From: Endozoicomonas sp965232255
GTDB lineage: Bacteria > Pseudomonadota > Gammaproteobacteria > Pseudomonadales > Endozoicomonadaceae
Reading direction: 5' to 3'
Assembly (NCBI GenBank): GCA_965232255.1
Contig: OZ246962.1
Coordinates: forward strand, 2,790,001-2,854,000
Length of the DNA stretch: 64,000 bases
The notes under the pieces were generated by a model. That model was not told where the DNA came from. It worked only from the letters and a program-made list of their open reading frames with translations, and made no database searches. Within the stretch, counting starts at the first letter, position 1; each line of letters opens with the position of its first letter. Of the stretch, positions 43,055-50,886 are shown in pieces. A program made the position numbers and the translations under genes.

Positions 43055-43282
43055 ATGGATGTTTTTGACCGGGCCAGCGAACTGGAGCAGGCCGACCAGC
43101 AGCGCATGATCGACCGTCACCGGCAACGAGTGCAACTGCCGCCCGTGGTGATCGATGGTGTGCCGTGTTGCCGGGATTGCGAGGAACCCATTGCCGACCG
43201 GCTGGCGGTCAACCCGCAGGCGTGCCGCTGTTTGGAGTGTCAGCAGCGACAAGAGCTGCGGGATCGTCACTATGCCCGATGA
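43055..43282 (+). CDS. TraR/DksA-type C4 zinc-finger protein
   Basis: A 75-residue protein with a helical N-terminus and a C4 zinc finger (CRDCEEPIADR, then CRCLECQQRQE). Plasmid TraR of this size binds the secondary channel of RNA polymerase and mimics DksA plus ppGpp. The same job is likely for phage versions, which would bias host transcription. It is notable that a ppGpp-synthetase-like protein is encoded in the same prophage. It overlaps the next gene by 11 bases. Confidence 0.8.
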   Translation: MDVFDRASELEQADQQRMIDRHRQRVQLPPVVIDGVPCCRDCEEPIADRLAVNPQACRCLECQQRQELRDRHYAR

Positions 43283-43595
43283 GATCAATTTCACGGCCGC
43301 GCGCCTCGCGTGGGATATCCTCCAAAGCCTGTGCTTGCTGGGCCTATTCATCTGGACGGTAATTGACCGGCGCCGGGCAGCCAACAGCACCGGCATCAGC
43401 CAGATGGTCAGGGATATGCACCGACTGGAGCGGCGGGTGCAGAAGCTGGAAGACGCCCTGGCCAACTTGCCGACCCACCATGACCTCAACACGATCAAGG
43501 TAGAAATGGCCCGGTTAACCACACAGATCAAGGGGTTAGATCACAAGCTTGAAGTGATTCATCAGTACATACTCAACCGGGAAGGACGGCCATGA
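43272..43595 (+). CDS. DUF2730-type membrane-anchored coiled-coil protein
   Basis: A 107-residue protein with one N-terminal membrane segment (LAWDILQSLCLLGLFIWTVI) followed by a long coiled coil (MVRDMHRLERRVQKLEDALA onward). This is the layout of the Mu-like DUF2730 proteins encoded near the lysis genes; a spanin-like role is possible but unproven. The start at 43272 lies within the zinc-finger gene. Confidence 0.75.
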   Translation: MPDEINFTAARLAWDILQSLCLLGLFIWTVIDRRRAANSTGISQMVRDMHRLERRVQKLEDALANLPTHHDLNTIKVEMARLTTQIKGLDHKLEVIHQYILNREGRP

Positions 43596-43888
43596 GTTAC
43601 CAACAATTCGTGCATGAAGACCAACGTCTGATCACTCTGCGCATTCTGTCCGAGATGGCCGGCTACGAGGCCAACGAGTCGGTATTGCAGACCGTGCTGG
43701 ATCACTTTGGCCACAACATTGGCCGCGACCTGGTGGTCAGCCACCTGCACTTTCTGGCCGAGCAGGGACTGGTGACCCTGGAGAGCATCGGCTCGGTCAT
43801 GGTGGCCACCCTGACCGGCCGTGGTGAGGACGTGGTCAGCGGCCGGGTGACCGTGGCCGGGGTGAAGAAGCCGGGAGCGCGCCGATGA
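43592..43888 (+). CDS. Winged-helix phage protein (VpaChn25_0724-like)
   Basis: A 98-residue protein with a winged-helix pattern (LITLRILSEMAGYEANESVL, then HFLAEQGLVTLESI). Proteins of this type occur at this position in many Mu-like phages, between the DUF2730 gene and gp27. The function is not known; it may help regulate packaging genes. Its start and stop overlap both neighbours (ATGA). Confidence 0.75.
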   Translation: MSYQQFVHEDQRLITLRILSEMAGYEANESVLQTVLDHFGHNIGRDLVVSHLHFLAEQGLVTLESIGSVMVATLTGRGEDVVSGRVTVAGVKKPGARR

Positions 43889-44031
43889 AGCCATTGCCTA
43901 CTGACCGCTGCCGTGGCCCGTTCAACTCCCTGCGGGTACTGATCCGGCAAATGGGCTGGCTGACCATCTGGCTGATTGCCTGGGCCGTCGCCCTGGCCGT
44001 GGTTGACGGGATCGGGGAGCTGTTGCCATGA
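43885..44031 (+). CDS. Short membrane protein (48 residues)
   Basis: A small gene fits exactly between its neighbours: its ATG overlaps the previous stop and its TGA overlaps the next ATG. The peptide has a basic start (MKPLPTDRCRGPFNSLRVLI) and one membrane segment (WLTIWLIAWAVALAVV). Size and place suggest an antiholin or second spanin-type lysis accessory, but this is not established. Confidence 0.65.
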   Translation: MKPLPTDRCRGPFNSLRVLIRQMGWLTIWLIAWAVALAVVDGIGELLP

Positions 44032-44591
44032 GCCGTCAACAGGGCAACCGTAACCGAAAAAGCAGGATCAAGTTGTTGCCGCTTGACATCCGTGAGCGGC
44101 TGGACAGCCTGATCCGCGACGGGCGCATGACCCAGGCGGCGATCCTGGAACAGGTCAATGCCCTGTGCGTGGCCCACGGCGAAGAGCCGGTCAGCCAGTC
44201 GGGCCTGAGCCGGTATGCCTCACAGATGGACGAGATGGGCAGACGCATCCGCGAACTGCGTGAGGTGTCTGCCGTCTGGGTGAGCAAGCTGGGCGATGCA
44301 CCGACCAGCAACACCGGCAAGCTGCTGCTGGAGGCGGTGCGTACCCTGGCCGCCGATGTGGTCATGGAGATGGGGCGCAGCGGCACCGTTGATCCCAAGG
44401 CATTGAACCAGCTGGCACTGGTGATGCAGCGGGTGGAGCAGGCAGAACTGGCCAGCCATAAGCGCGAAGCCGAGATCCGTCGCACATTTGCCGAAGAGGC
44501 GGCCGCTGCTGCCGAGCAGGCGCTGGCCGGCCGGGGCATGAGTGCTGGCACCATTGCCGAGATCAAGAAAGAAATTCTGGGGATTGCCTGA
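44028..44591 (+). CDS. Mu gp27-like protein (DUF3486), probable small terminase
   Basis: A 187-residue protein with an N-terminal HTH-like region (KLLPLDIRERLDSLIRDGRM, then TQAAILEQVNAL and SGLSRYA) and a helical C-terminus. This is the DUF3486 family, the DNA-recognition part of the Mu packaging motor. It overlaps the gp28 gene by one base (TGATG). Confidence 0.85.
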   Translation: MSRQQGNRNRKSRIKLLPLDIRERLDSLIRDGRMTQAAILEQVNALCVAHGEEPVSQSGLSRYASQMDEMGRRIRELREVSAVWVSKLGDAPTSNTGKLLLEAVRTLAADVVMEMGRSGTVDPKALNQLALVMQRVEQAELASHKREAEIRRTFAEEAAAAAEQALAGRGMSAGTIAEIKKEILGIA

Positions 44592-46099
44592 TGGCCGTTC
44601 CTGACTCTGTCCTGTTGCCCTACCAGCAGCGCTGGATTGCTGACGACTCACCGCTAAAGATTGCCGAAAAGAGCCGTCGTACCGGTATTACCTGGGCGGA
44701 GGCAGCAGACGCCACTCTGAGCGCCGCAGCTGACAAGACCGCCGGTGGCTGCAACCACTTCTATGTGGGCTCCAACAAGGAGATGGCTCGTGAGTTCATT
44801 GATGCCGTGGCCATGTGGGCCAAGTCGTTCAACAAGGTAGCCAGTGCCGTGCAGGAGGAAATTTTTGTCGACGACGGTGACAAGGAAATCCTGACCTTCG
44901 TCGTGCACTTCCCGAACTCGGGCTTCAAGATTCAGGCATTGTCGTCCAACCCGAAAAACCTGCGCGGCATGCAGGGCAACGTCACCATCGACGAGGCGGC
45001 GTTCCACGAGCGACTGGCGGAGGTGCTGAAAGCGGCACTGGCGCTGACCATGTGGGGCGCAAAGGTACGGCTGATCAGCACTCACAACGGCGTGGACAAC
45101 CTGTTCTGCGAGCTGATCCAGGATAGCCGCGCTGGCAAGAAGCGCTACAGCATCCACCGCATCACTCTGGACGATGCCCTGGCCGACGGTCTCTATAAAC
45201 GCATCTGTCTGGTCACGGGCCAGCCGTGGACGGCGGAGGCCCAGCAGCAGTGGCGGGACAATCTGCTGAAGGACACGGCCACCGAAGAGGACGCCCTGGA
45301 AGAGTATTTCTGTGTACCCAAAGCATCTGGCGGCAGTTACATGAGCCGGGTGCTGATCGAGTCGGCCATGACGTCCGGGGCGCCGGTGCTGCGTTTTGAG
45401 GGCTCGGCGGAGTTCAACCAGTGGCCCGAACCGCAGCGCAATGCGGTGATTAATGAGTGGTTAAACGGCCATTTAACGCCCCTTTTAACGGCGTTAAATG
45501 TTAATGACCGGCACTGTTTTGGTGAGGATTTTGGCCGCAGCGGTGACCTCACGGTAATTGCGCCGCTGGCCATCGGTCAGGACCTGGTACGCCGCTGCCC
45601 GTTCATTGTCGAGCTGCGCAACGTGCCTTTCCGCAACCAGGAGCAGGTGCTTTTCCATATCGTGGACCGACTGCCCCGGCTCACCGGCGGCCAGCTGGAC
45701 GCCCGGGGCAATGGCCAGTACTTGGCGGAGCAGGCCCGTTACCGCTACGGCTCCGGCGTGATCGACATGGTCATGCTGACCCAGGGCTGGTACCTGGAAA
45801 ACATGGCACCGTTCAAGGCCGCGTTTGAAGACGGCAACCTGTTCATCCCCAAGGACGCCGACATCCTCAGCGACTTGCGTGCCATCCAGGTGATCCGGGG
45901 CGTGCCCAAGCTGCCCGACGGCAATACCGGCAGCAACAGGCAGCGCCACGGCGATGCGGCGGTGGCCCTGTGCCTGGCCTGGGCGGCATCGACCATGGAC
46001 GGCGGCCTGATCGAGTTCACTCCGCTGCCGGACAAGCGCAGTTACGACGACCCGGAACGCGATGATCCGGAACACGACTTTCAGCGAGGCTGCTGGTAA
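44591..46099 (+). CDS. Terminase large subunit (Mu gp28-like)
   Basis: A 502-residue packaging motor. The ATPase half has the variant P-loop EKSRRTGITWAEA (about residue 27) and a Walker B NVTIDEAAFHE (about residue 133). The RNase H-like nuclease half starts at FGEDFGRSGDLTVIAPL (about residue 313), where the Asp is a metal ligand, and ends with GDAAVALCLAWAAS. Cluster site C (45461-45504) lies inside the gene between the two domains, encoding the stretch NEWLNGHLTPLLTALNVN. It overlaps gp29 by one base (TAATG). Confidence 0.93.
   Translation: MAVPDSVLLPYQQRWIADDSPLKIAEKSRRTGITWAEAADATLSAAADKTAGGCNHFYVGSNKEMAREFIDAVAMWAKSFNKVASAVQEEIFVDDGDKEILTFVVHFPNSGFKIQALSSNPKNLRGMQGNVTIDEAAFHERLAEVLKAALALTMWGAKVRLISTHNGVDNLFCELIQDSRAGKKRYSIHRITLDDALADGLYKRICLVTGQPWTAEAQQQWRDNLLKDTATEEDALEEYFCVPKASGGSYMSRVLIESAMTSGAPVLRFEGSAEFNQWPEPQRNAVINEWLNGHLTPLLTALNVNDRHCFGEDFGRSGDLTVIAPLAIGQDLVRRCPFIVELRNVPFRNQEQVLFHIVDRLPRLTGGQLDARGNGQYLAEQARYRYGSGVIDMVMLTQGWYLENMAPFKAAFEDGNLFIPKDADILSDLRAIQVIRGVPKLPDGNTGSNRQRHGDAAVALCLAWAASTMDGGLIEFTPLPDKRSYDDPERDDPEHDFQRGCW
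45461..45504. repeat. Helically phased TTAA cluster, site C (inside terminase)
   Basis: Five TTAA centres occur at 45461, 45473, 45485, 45494 and 45501, spaced 12, 12, 9 and 7 bp. It lies in coding sequence at the linker between the ATPase and nuclease domains, where constraints on protein sequence may be low. Confidence 0.65.
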
Positions 46100-47709
46100 T
46101 GGCAACAAGCACCATCGTGGATATCCACGGCAACCCCTTTGAGCTGGAGCTGAAAACACCCCAGACCGACAGCGAGGCGCAGCTGGCACCGCTGCACCAG
46201 CACTATCCGAGCCACCCCAGCAGCGGCCTGACCCCGGCGCGGGTGGCGGCCATCCTGAGCCAGGCGGAGCACAACGACCTGGTGGCCCAGTGCGAGCTGG
46301 CGGAGGATTTTGAGGAGAAGGATGGGCATATTTTCAGCGAGCTGTCCAAGCGCCGCCGGGCGGTGCTGGGCTACCACTGGAAGATCGTGCCACCGCCGGA
46401 CGCCAGCGCTGCCGAGAAAGATGACGCGGCCATGATCGAGTCGGTATTGCGCCAGTCGGTGTGGCTGGAGGATGCCTTGTTTGACATGACTGACTGCATC
46501 CTCAAGGGCTTCAGCGCCCTGGAACTGCAATGGCACCGTTTCGGCAAGCAGTGGCTGCCGGTGTCCGCCGACCAGCGCCCGTCAGCCTGGTTCCAAAGTG
46601 ATCCGAACCAGCGCAACGCCCTGCGCCTGCGCGATGGCAGTTACGAAGGTATGGCCCTGCGGCCGTTCGGCTGGATCAGCCACTGCGCCCGGGCCAAGAG
46701 TGGCTACCTAGGGCGGCAGGGGCTGGTGCGGGTGCTGGCGTGGCCGTTTATTTTCAAGAACTACTCGGTGCGCGACCTGGCCGAGTTCCTGGAGATCTAC
46801 GGCCTGCCGATCCGCCTGGGCAAATACCCCGGCGGGGCCACCGAGACCGAGAAAGCGACCCTGCTGCGGGCCGTGATGAGCATTGGCCACAACGCCGGCG
46901 GCATCATTCCCCAGGGAATGAGTATCGACTTTGAAAAGGCGGTCAATACCGCCAGTGCCGATACGTTCATGGCCATGATCACGTGGTGTGAGCGCACTCA
47001 GTCCAAAGCAATTCTTGGAGGCACCTTAACCAGCCAGGCAGATGGCAAGAGTTCCACCAACGCCCTGGGCAATGTCCATAACGAGGTGCGCAAGGAGCTG
47101 ACCGAGTCCGATGCCCGCCAGCTGGCGCGTACCGTGACCCGCGACCTGATCTACCCGATCTATGCCTTGAACGGTAGGTCTTACCAGGGACCGCAGCGCC
47201 TCCCCCGGTTCGAGTTCGACTTTACCGAGGCGGCCGACATCACCGCCCTGGCCGGTGCGCTGCCTGGCCTAGTCAGTGCCGGGGTGCGCATTCCCCTACA
47301 CTGGGTCAACCAGGAATTGCAGATTCCCGAACCGAAGGATGGGGAGGCGGTGCTTGGGCAGAGTGCTACTGAGTCACCAGAGCTGGCCAGCGCTAGCCTG
47401 AAAGGTGGCCTGGAAACGGCGGTTAATACGCCATTAAACGCCGGTTTAACCGCTCTGGAAAACGCAGCCCTGGAGTCCCAACAGCGGTTGGACTCGGCAC
47501 TGGCACAGATCGACCCCCAGACCATGCAGGCGCTCCTGCAACCGATGTTACAACCGCTGTTCGCCGCCATCGAGCGCGACGGCCCGGAGGCAGCCATGGA
47601 GCAACTGGCCGAGCGGTTCCCGGAGATGGATGACACCGCCCTGACCGAACAGCTTGGCCGCGTGTTATTCGTGGCCCAGACCTGGGGACATCTCAATGCT
47701 GGACGCTGA
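46099..47709 (+). CDS. Portal protein (Mu gp29-like, DUF935)
   Basis: A 536-residue portal subunit, twelve of which form the DNA entry ring of the head. DUF935 features are visible: RVAAILSQAEHNDLVAQCEL, DMTDCILKGFSALELQWHRF, and KGFS/YGLPIRLGKYPGGATETEK followed by WCERTQSKAILGGTLTSQAD. Cluster site D lies in the C-terminal third, in a hydrophilic linker (ETAVNTPLNAGLTALE). It overlaps gp30 by 14 bases. Confidence 0.93.
   Translation: MATSTIVDIHGNPFELELKTPQTDSEAQLAPLHQHYPSHPSSGLTPARVAAILSQAEHNDLVAQCELAEDFEEKDGHIFSELSKRRRAVLGYHWKIVPPPDASAAEKDDAAMIESVLRQSVWLEDALFDMTDCILKGFSALELQWHRFGKQWLPVSADQRPSAWFQSDPNQRNALRLRDGSYEGMALRPFGWISHCARAKSGYLGRQGLVRVLAWPFIFKNYSVRDLAEFLEIYGLPIRLGKYPGGATETEKATLLRAVMSIGHNAGGIIPQGMSIDFEKAVNTASADTFMAMITWCERTQSKAILGGTLTSQADGKSSTNALGNVHNEVRKELTESDARQLARTVTRDLIYPIYALNGRSYQGPQRLPRFEFDFTEAADITALAGALPGLVSAGVRIPLHWVNQELQIPEPKDGEAVLGQSATESPELASASLKGGLETAVNTPLNAGLTALENAALESQQRLDSALAQIDPQTMQALLQPMLQPLFAAIERDGPEAAMEQLAERFPEMDDTALTEQLGRVLFVAQTWGHLNAGR
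47423..47449. repeat. Helically phased TTAA cluster, site D (inside portal gene)
   Basis: Three TTAA centres occur at 47423, 47434 and 47446, spaced 11 and 12 bp. After the last one the sequence GTTTAACCGCTCTG followed by AAAACGC matches the right side of site B with only a few differences, which suggests common origin. Confidence 0.65.
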
Positions 47710-49003
47710 CGCGCTGAGCTATGCCTTCACCATGACCCCGAAAGACGCCGTAGCCTACTTTCGCCAGAAAGGCTACACCATCGGCTGGGACTGGCAACAG
47801 GTAGCTGCCGAAACCCACGCCCGGGCGTTCACCGTGGCCAAGGCGGCCCGGCTGGACATCCTGGAGGCGATCCGGGGCGAGCTGGACAAGGCGATCAGCA
47901 ACGGCACCACCGCCAGTGAGTTCGTTAGGGCGCTGACCCCGCGCCTGCAAACGCTCGGGTGGTGGGGCAAGCAGGTGATTGTCGGCAGCGACGGCCAGGC
48001 GCAGGTAGTGCAGCTGGGCAGTCCGTGGCGGCTGAAGAACATATATCGCTGCAACATGCAGAGCGCCTATATGGCCGGACGCTACAAGCAGCAGATGGAG
48101 AACAGCGAGGCGCGTCCGTACTGGATGTACGTGGCGGTGCTGGATGAGCGCACCCGGGCCAGCCACGCGGCGCTCAATGGCCAGGTGTTCCGTTTTGATG
48201 ACCCGATCTGGCAAAGCCATTATCCACCCAATGGCTGGAACTGTCGCTGCCGGGTACGGGCGCTGAGCGAGCGGCGCCTGGCGTCACTGGGGCAGACGGT
48301 GGGCAGTTCCGACGGCTGTCTGTCCCGCCACAGCGTGGATACCGGATTCGATCCGCGCACCGGCGAGATGTATACAAGTGAAGTGACCACCTATCGGCAT
48401 AACGGCCAGACCATGACCCCGGACGCGGGCTGGAGCTACAACGTTGGTCAGTTAGCTTACGGCACTGACGTGGCGCTGATGCAGAAGGTCACTGCCGTGG
48501 ATGACCTGGCGCTGCGCACTCAAGTGGTGCAGGCCATCAACAACAGCGAGTTGCGCCGTAGCGCCTTTGCTGGCTGGGTGGATGAGGTGCTGGCAAAGAG
48601 CCAGCTTGGCCATACGGTGCAGGCCATTGGCTTTATGGATGAGGCCGTGGCTACAGCCGTGGCCGAGCGCACCGGCCACGCGCCGGCACGAGTGCTGGTG
48701 ATCGGTGAGAAGAACCTGGTACACGCCGACAGTGCCAGTCATGAGATCGGCGCGGTCGTCCTGGATCGTGACCAGTTACGGGACCTTCCCCTGCTGCTCA
48801 GCCAGTACGACGGGGTGTTCTGGGACAGGAGGCACCATCGCTTGATGTACGTACGGTTTGTCGGCGACGGGGCGCAGGTGCTAGCCAGTTCGCTGTACAG
48901 GATGAAGCAGCACACAGGTCGGCTGGATGTGGCGGTGAGTGTGTTTCAGGTGCGGGACCGGCGGGTGTTTACTGATGCGTCGAGGTTTGAACAGCTGCCG
49001 TAA
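47696..49003 (+). CDS. Head morphogenesis protein (Mu gp30/F-like) with C-terminal nuclease-like domain
   Basis: A 435-residue minor head protein. The MuF domain spans about residues 100-200 (YRCNMQSAYMAGRYKQQMEN, PYWMYVAVLDERTRASH, PPNGWNCRCRVRALSERRL). Beyond it, residues 260-435 form a separate globular unit (LRRSAFAGWVDEVLAKSQLG, ARVLVIGEKNLVHADSASHE, YDGVFWDRRHHRLMYVRF). This resembles the PBECR family of phage Barnase/EndoU/ColicinE5/RelE-like nucleases that are often fused to MuF; that call is tentative. The start at 47696 overlaps the portal gene and fits better than an upstream Met. Confidence 0.85.
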   Translation: MLDADALSYAFTMTPKDAVAYFRQKGYTIGWDWQQVAAETHARAFTVAKAARLDILEAIRGELDKAISNGTTASEFVRALTPRLQTLGWWGKQVIVGSDGQAQVVQLGSPWRLKNIYRCNMQSAYMAGRYKQQMENSEARPYWMYVAVLDERTRASHAALNGQVFRFDDPIWQSHYPPNGWNCRCRVRALSERRLASLGQTVGSSDGCLSRHSVDTGFDPRTGEMYTSEVTTYRHNGQTMTPDAGWSYNVGQLAYGTDVALMQKVTAVDDLALRTQVVQAINNSELRRSAFAGWVDEVLAKSQLGHTVQAIGFMDEAVATAVAERTGHAPARVLVIGEKNLVHADSASHEIGAVVLDRDQLRDLPLLLSQYDGVFWDRRHHRLMYVRFVGDGAQVLASSLYRMKQHTGRLDVAVSVFQVRDRRVFTDASRFEQLP

Positions 49004-49039
49004 TGGGAGGACGACTGGGGCGCCATTACTTGTCGTGCT

Positions 49040-49056
49040 GCCAGAGCAGGTCTGGC
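49040..49056. promoter_or_regulatory. Hairpin after gp30
   Basis: An inverted repeat GCCAGA / TCTGGC with a GCAGG spacer lies 37 bp after the gp30 stop, at the left boundary of the inserted block. There is no T-run. The remainder of the 144-bp gap is non-coding and more AT-rich toward the next gene. Confidence 0.35.
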
Positions 49057-49147
49057 TCACTGGCTCGTTGTCTGACGATTTTCAGCGGTCGTTATCACAC
49101 AAAGATCATAGTAAAAGCGATAAATCCGCAACAGAGAAGGAGATGAC

Positions 49148-50155
49148 ATGGCTGAGAATCAGTTATACCAGTCCGTGGTTCCCGTCAGGGTTTTGCCGGA
49201 AGATAGGTTGTACAAGGTGTCCAGGATTGATGGTCTGGTGGTATGGACGCCGAACTATAACGGGGTGAATAGCTACGCAGAGATTCCGGAATGGATACCA
49301 GAGGGGGATTTTGAGATTGAGTTCAATCTACGTGTAAACCGATCGGCAAGGAATAACATCATTCTTGGCGGTGATCATTACGTCCGGTCTTTCTACATGA
49401 ATGTTAATAATACAGCGAATGAATCTGTATTTTTGGTCAGAATTTATCAGAATGGCGTAATGCAGGCTGAATGTCCCGGTACCAATTACCTGAAAGTTAA
49501 AGTCACTAGGACTGCACTTACTGTTAATGGCGTTAGCGTTTCCTGCGATCTTGCGCTGGACTGGGTTAAAGGGATCACAATGGTGGGAGGGGCTGTCAGT
49601 TTAGACTCACGTTTTTATGGTCAAATCAGTGGTTTGAGGTTGGTTGACAAAACAAGCCTCTCAAACTCCCGGTTTTACCCCGGCATCGTCCGTCAATACG
49701 CCGCCCATGGTGTTGCCGAAGTACCAATGCCGGAGAGTGCTGTACTGATTGATGCGCGCTCGCACGATGGCAGCACTAATGGCACTCTATATAATTTCGG
49801 CACTGATCAGCCGTACGTTCCGCTACTGGGAGAGCGTGAAGAGCATTTGGGTGAATATGAGGGGGACGGCGGCTATATCCGTGGCATCAGTGTTTCACGG
49901 GCTTCAATGACGTTTGCCGGAAGCCCCCGCCCAAGAGCGGGTTCCCTGAATGGTGAGCTAACAAATGAGTTTAATGGTTCAATGTTGGTGGGATGTGACG
50001 GACTCAAGGCGAAGATCGCCAGTGTTGTCATGGATAGTGCTTTCCGTGTCGATAAACTAAACCTTTCCGATACTCAGCTCCAAAGAACTTTTCAATACCC
50101 CAACATCTTCAAGATTATCAAGCCTACCGATCCTGACTATGGGGATTACGCATGA
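49148..50155 (+). CDS. Concanavalin/LamG-like virion-associated protein (tentative)
   Basis: A 335-residue beta-rich protein. The N-terminal 180 residues read like a laminin-G/concanavalin-like jelly roll (GDFEIEFNLRVNRSARNNII, then FYGQISGLRLVDKT). The C-terminal part has no recognised fold. A good ribosome-binding site (GAAGGAGATG) precedes the start. Codon and base composition are poorer in G+C than in the adjacent head genes, which suggests later acquisition. A role as capsid decoration or host-binding protein is possible. Confidence 0.5.
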   Translation: MAENQLYQSVVPVRVLPEDRLYKVSRIDGLVVWTPNYNGVNSYAEIPEWIPEGDFEIEFNLRVNRSARNNIILGGDHYVRSFYMNVNNTANESVFLVRIYQNGVMQAECPGTNYLKVKVTRTALTVNGVSVSCDLALDWVKGITMVGGAVSLDSRFYGQISGLRLVDKTSLSNSRFYPGIVRQYAAHGVAEVPMPESAVLIDARSHDGSTNGTLYNFGTDQPYVPLLGEREEHLGEYEGDGGYIRGISVSRASMTFAGSPRPRAGSLNGELTNEFNGSMLVGCDGLKAKIASVVMDSAFRVDKLNLSDTQLQRTFQYPNIFKIIKPTDPDYGDYA

Positions 50156-50415
50156 TCGACAATATAAAGCCACTGCCTATCTACACGGCGTTTGACTACG
50201 ATGCCAGTGTGCTGTGCAGTGATTGCAATGACGATGGCTGCATGACAGCGCCCAATGCACCCCGCCGTTCACTGGATGGCACGCGGGCCATTGCCACCGG
50301 CATTTTTAACGATGTCCCGAATCCCGAGTATCTGACCCAGGAAGAAGCGGAAACTCTGATGCAATCACCACAATGGACCCGGCCAGAACAGGAGACAAAC
50401 AACGATGCAGTATAA
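50152..50415 (+). CDS. Hypothetical protein of the accessory module
   Basis: An 87-residue protein without recognised domain. It has three Cys in the first half (LCSDCNDDGCMTAP) and an acidic helical C-terminus. It overlaps the previous and next genes (ATGA, and 11 bp), so the three genes form one unit. Confidence 0.5.
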   Translation: MIDNIKPLPIYTAFDYDASVLCSDCNDDGCMTAPNAPRRSLDGTRAIATGIFNDVPNPEYLTQEEAETLMQSPQWTRPEQETNNDAV

Positions 50416-50665
50416 ACGATCACTGACGCTGGATGCCGGTGAAACTGGCCAAATTGTCCCAAATGCGCCGCTGGCCCGAGAGCATGTCCTGCAAGTGGAC
50501 GGGGATGGCTCCGCCACCATCAGGGTTAGCATTAATGCGGGTTCCGGCATGCACGACTTCGGGCAGTTATCAAAAACGCTGGTGACAAGCCGCTTGGTGG
50601 GTGTCGAGGTTTGGGATATCACAGCTTCCGGTGCGCAGGTAACGGTCACCGTATGTGGTGACTAG
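50405..50665 (+). CDS. Small beta-rich hypothetical protein
   Basis: An 86-residue protein that looks all-beta (LTLDAGETGQIVPNAPLA, HVLQVDGDGSATIRVSI, VEVWDITASGAQVTVTV). The pattern is like phage head decoration or fibre proteins that carry a short beta sandwich. A strong terminator follows, ending the accessory module. Confidence 0.5.
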   Translation: MQYKRSLTLDAGETGQIVPNAPLAREHVLQVDGDGSATIRVSINAGSGMHDFGQLSKTLVTSRLVGVEVWDITASGAQVTVTVCGD

Positions 50666-50709
50666 ATCGGCAAAACAGTGCCATTTTCAGGCATCGCCGT
50701 AAAGCCGCC

Positions 50710-50735
50710 AAAAAAGCCCGTCACGGGCTTTTTTG
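50710..50735 (+). terminator. Strong rho-independent terminator
   Basis: A stem AAAAAAGCCCG / CGGGCTTTTTT with a TCA loop and T-run. It closes the 49.1-50.7 kb module and isolates the downstream cassette from late read-through. Confidence 0.9.
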
Positions 50736-50777
50736 TTGCAGGGGTGAAATGGTACGGATTTCGCGGGAAAACGATTT

Positions 50778-50886
50778 TTAAACGGGGTTTAATTCGTTTT
50801 AGCGGTATTTGGTTGACATAAGTCTGTCTTGAAAACATAGCGTTATGTTCTAATGGGCATAGACTATATGATCATTTGGGAACCCG
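50778..50886 (+). promoter_or_regulatory. Cassette promoter region with TTAA cluster site E
   Basis: TTAA centres at 50778 and 50789 and a TTAG at 50799 (spacing 11 and 10 bp) form cluster site E. Just after them is a consensus -35 box TTGACA (50813-50818) with a weak CATAGC at 17-bp spacing (50836-50841). A near-palindrome ACATAGCGTTATGT at 50835-50848 overlaps this -10 position and could be an operator. The first cassette gene starts at 50887. Confidence 0.5.

Noticed and set aside
45494..46189. Minus-strand frame opposite terminase
   Set aside because: It is antisense to the conserved nuclease domain and has no ribosome-binding site.
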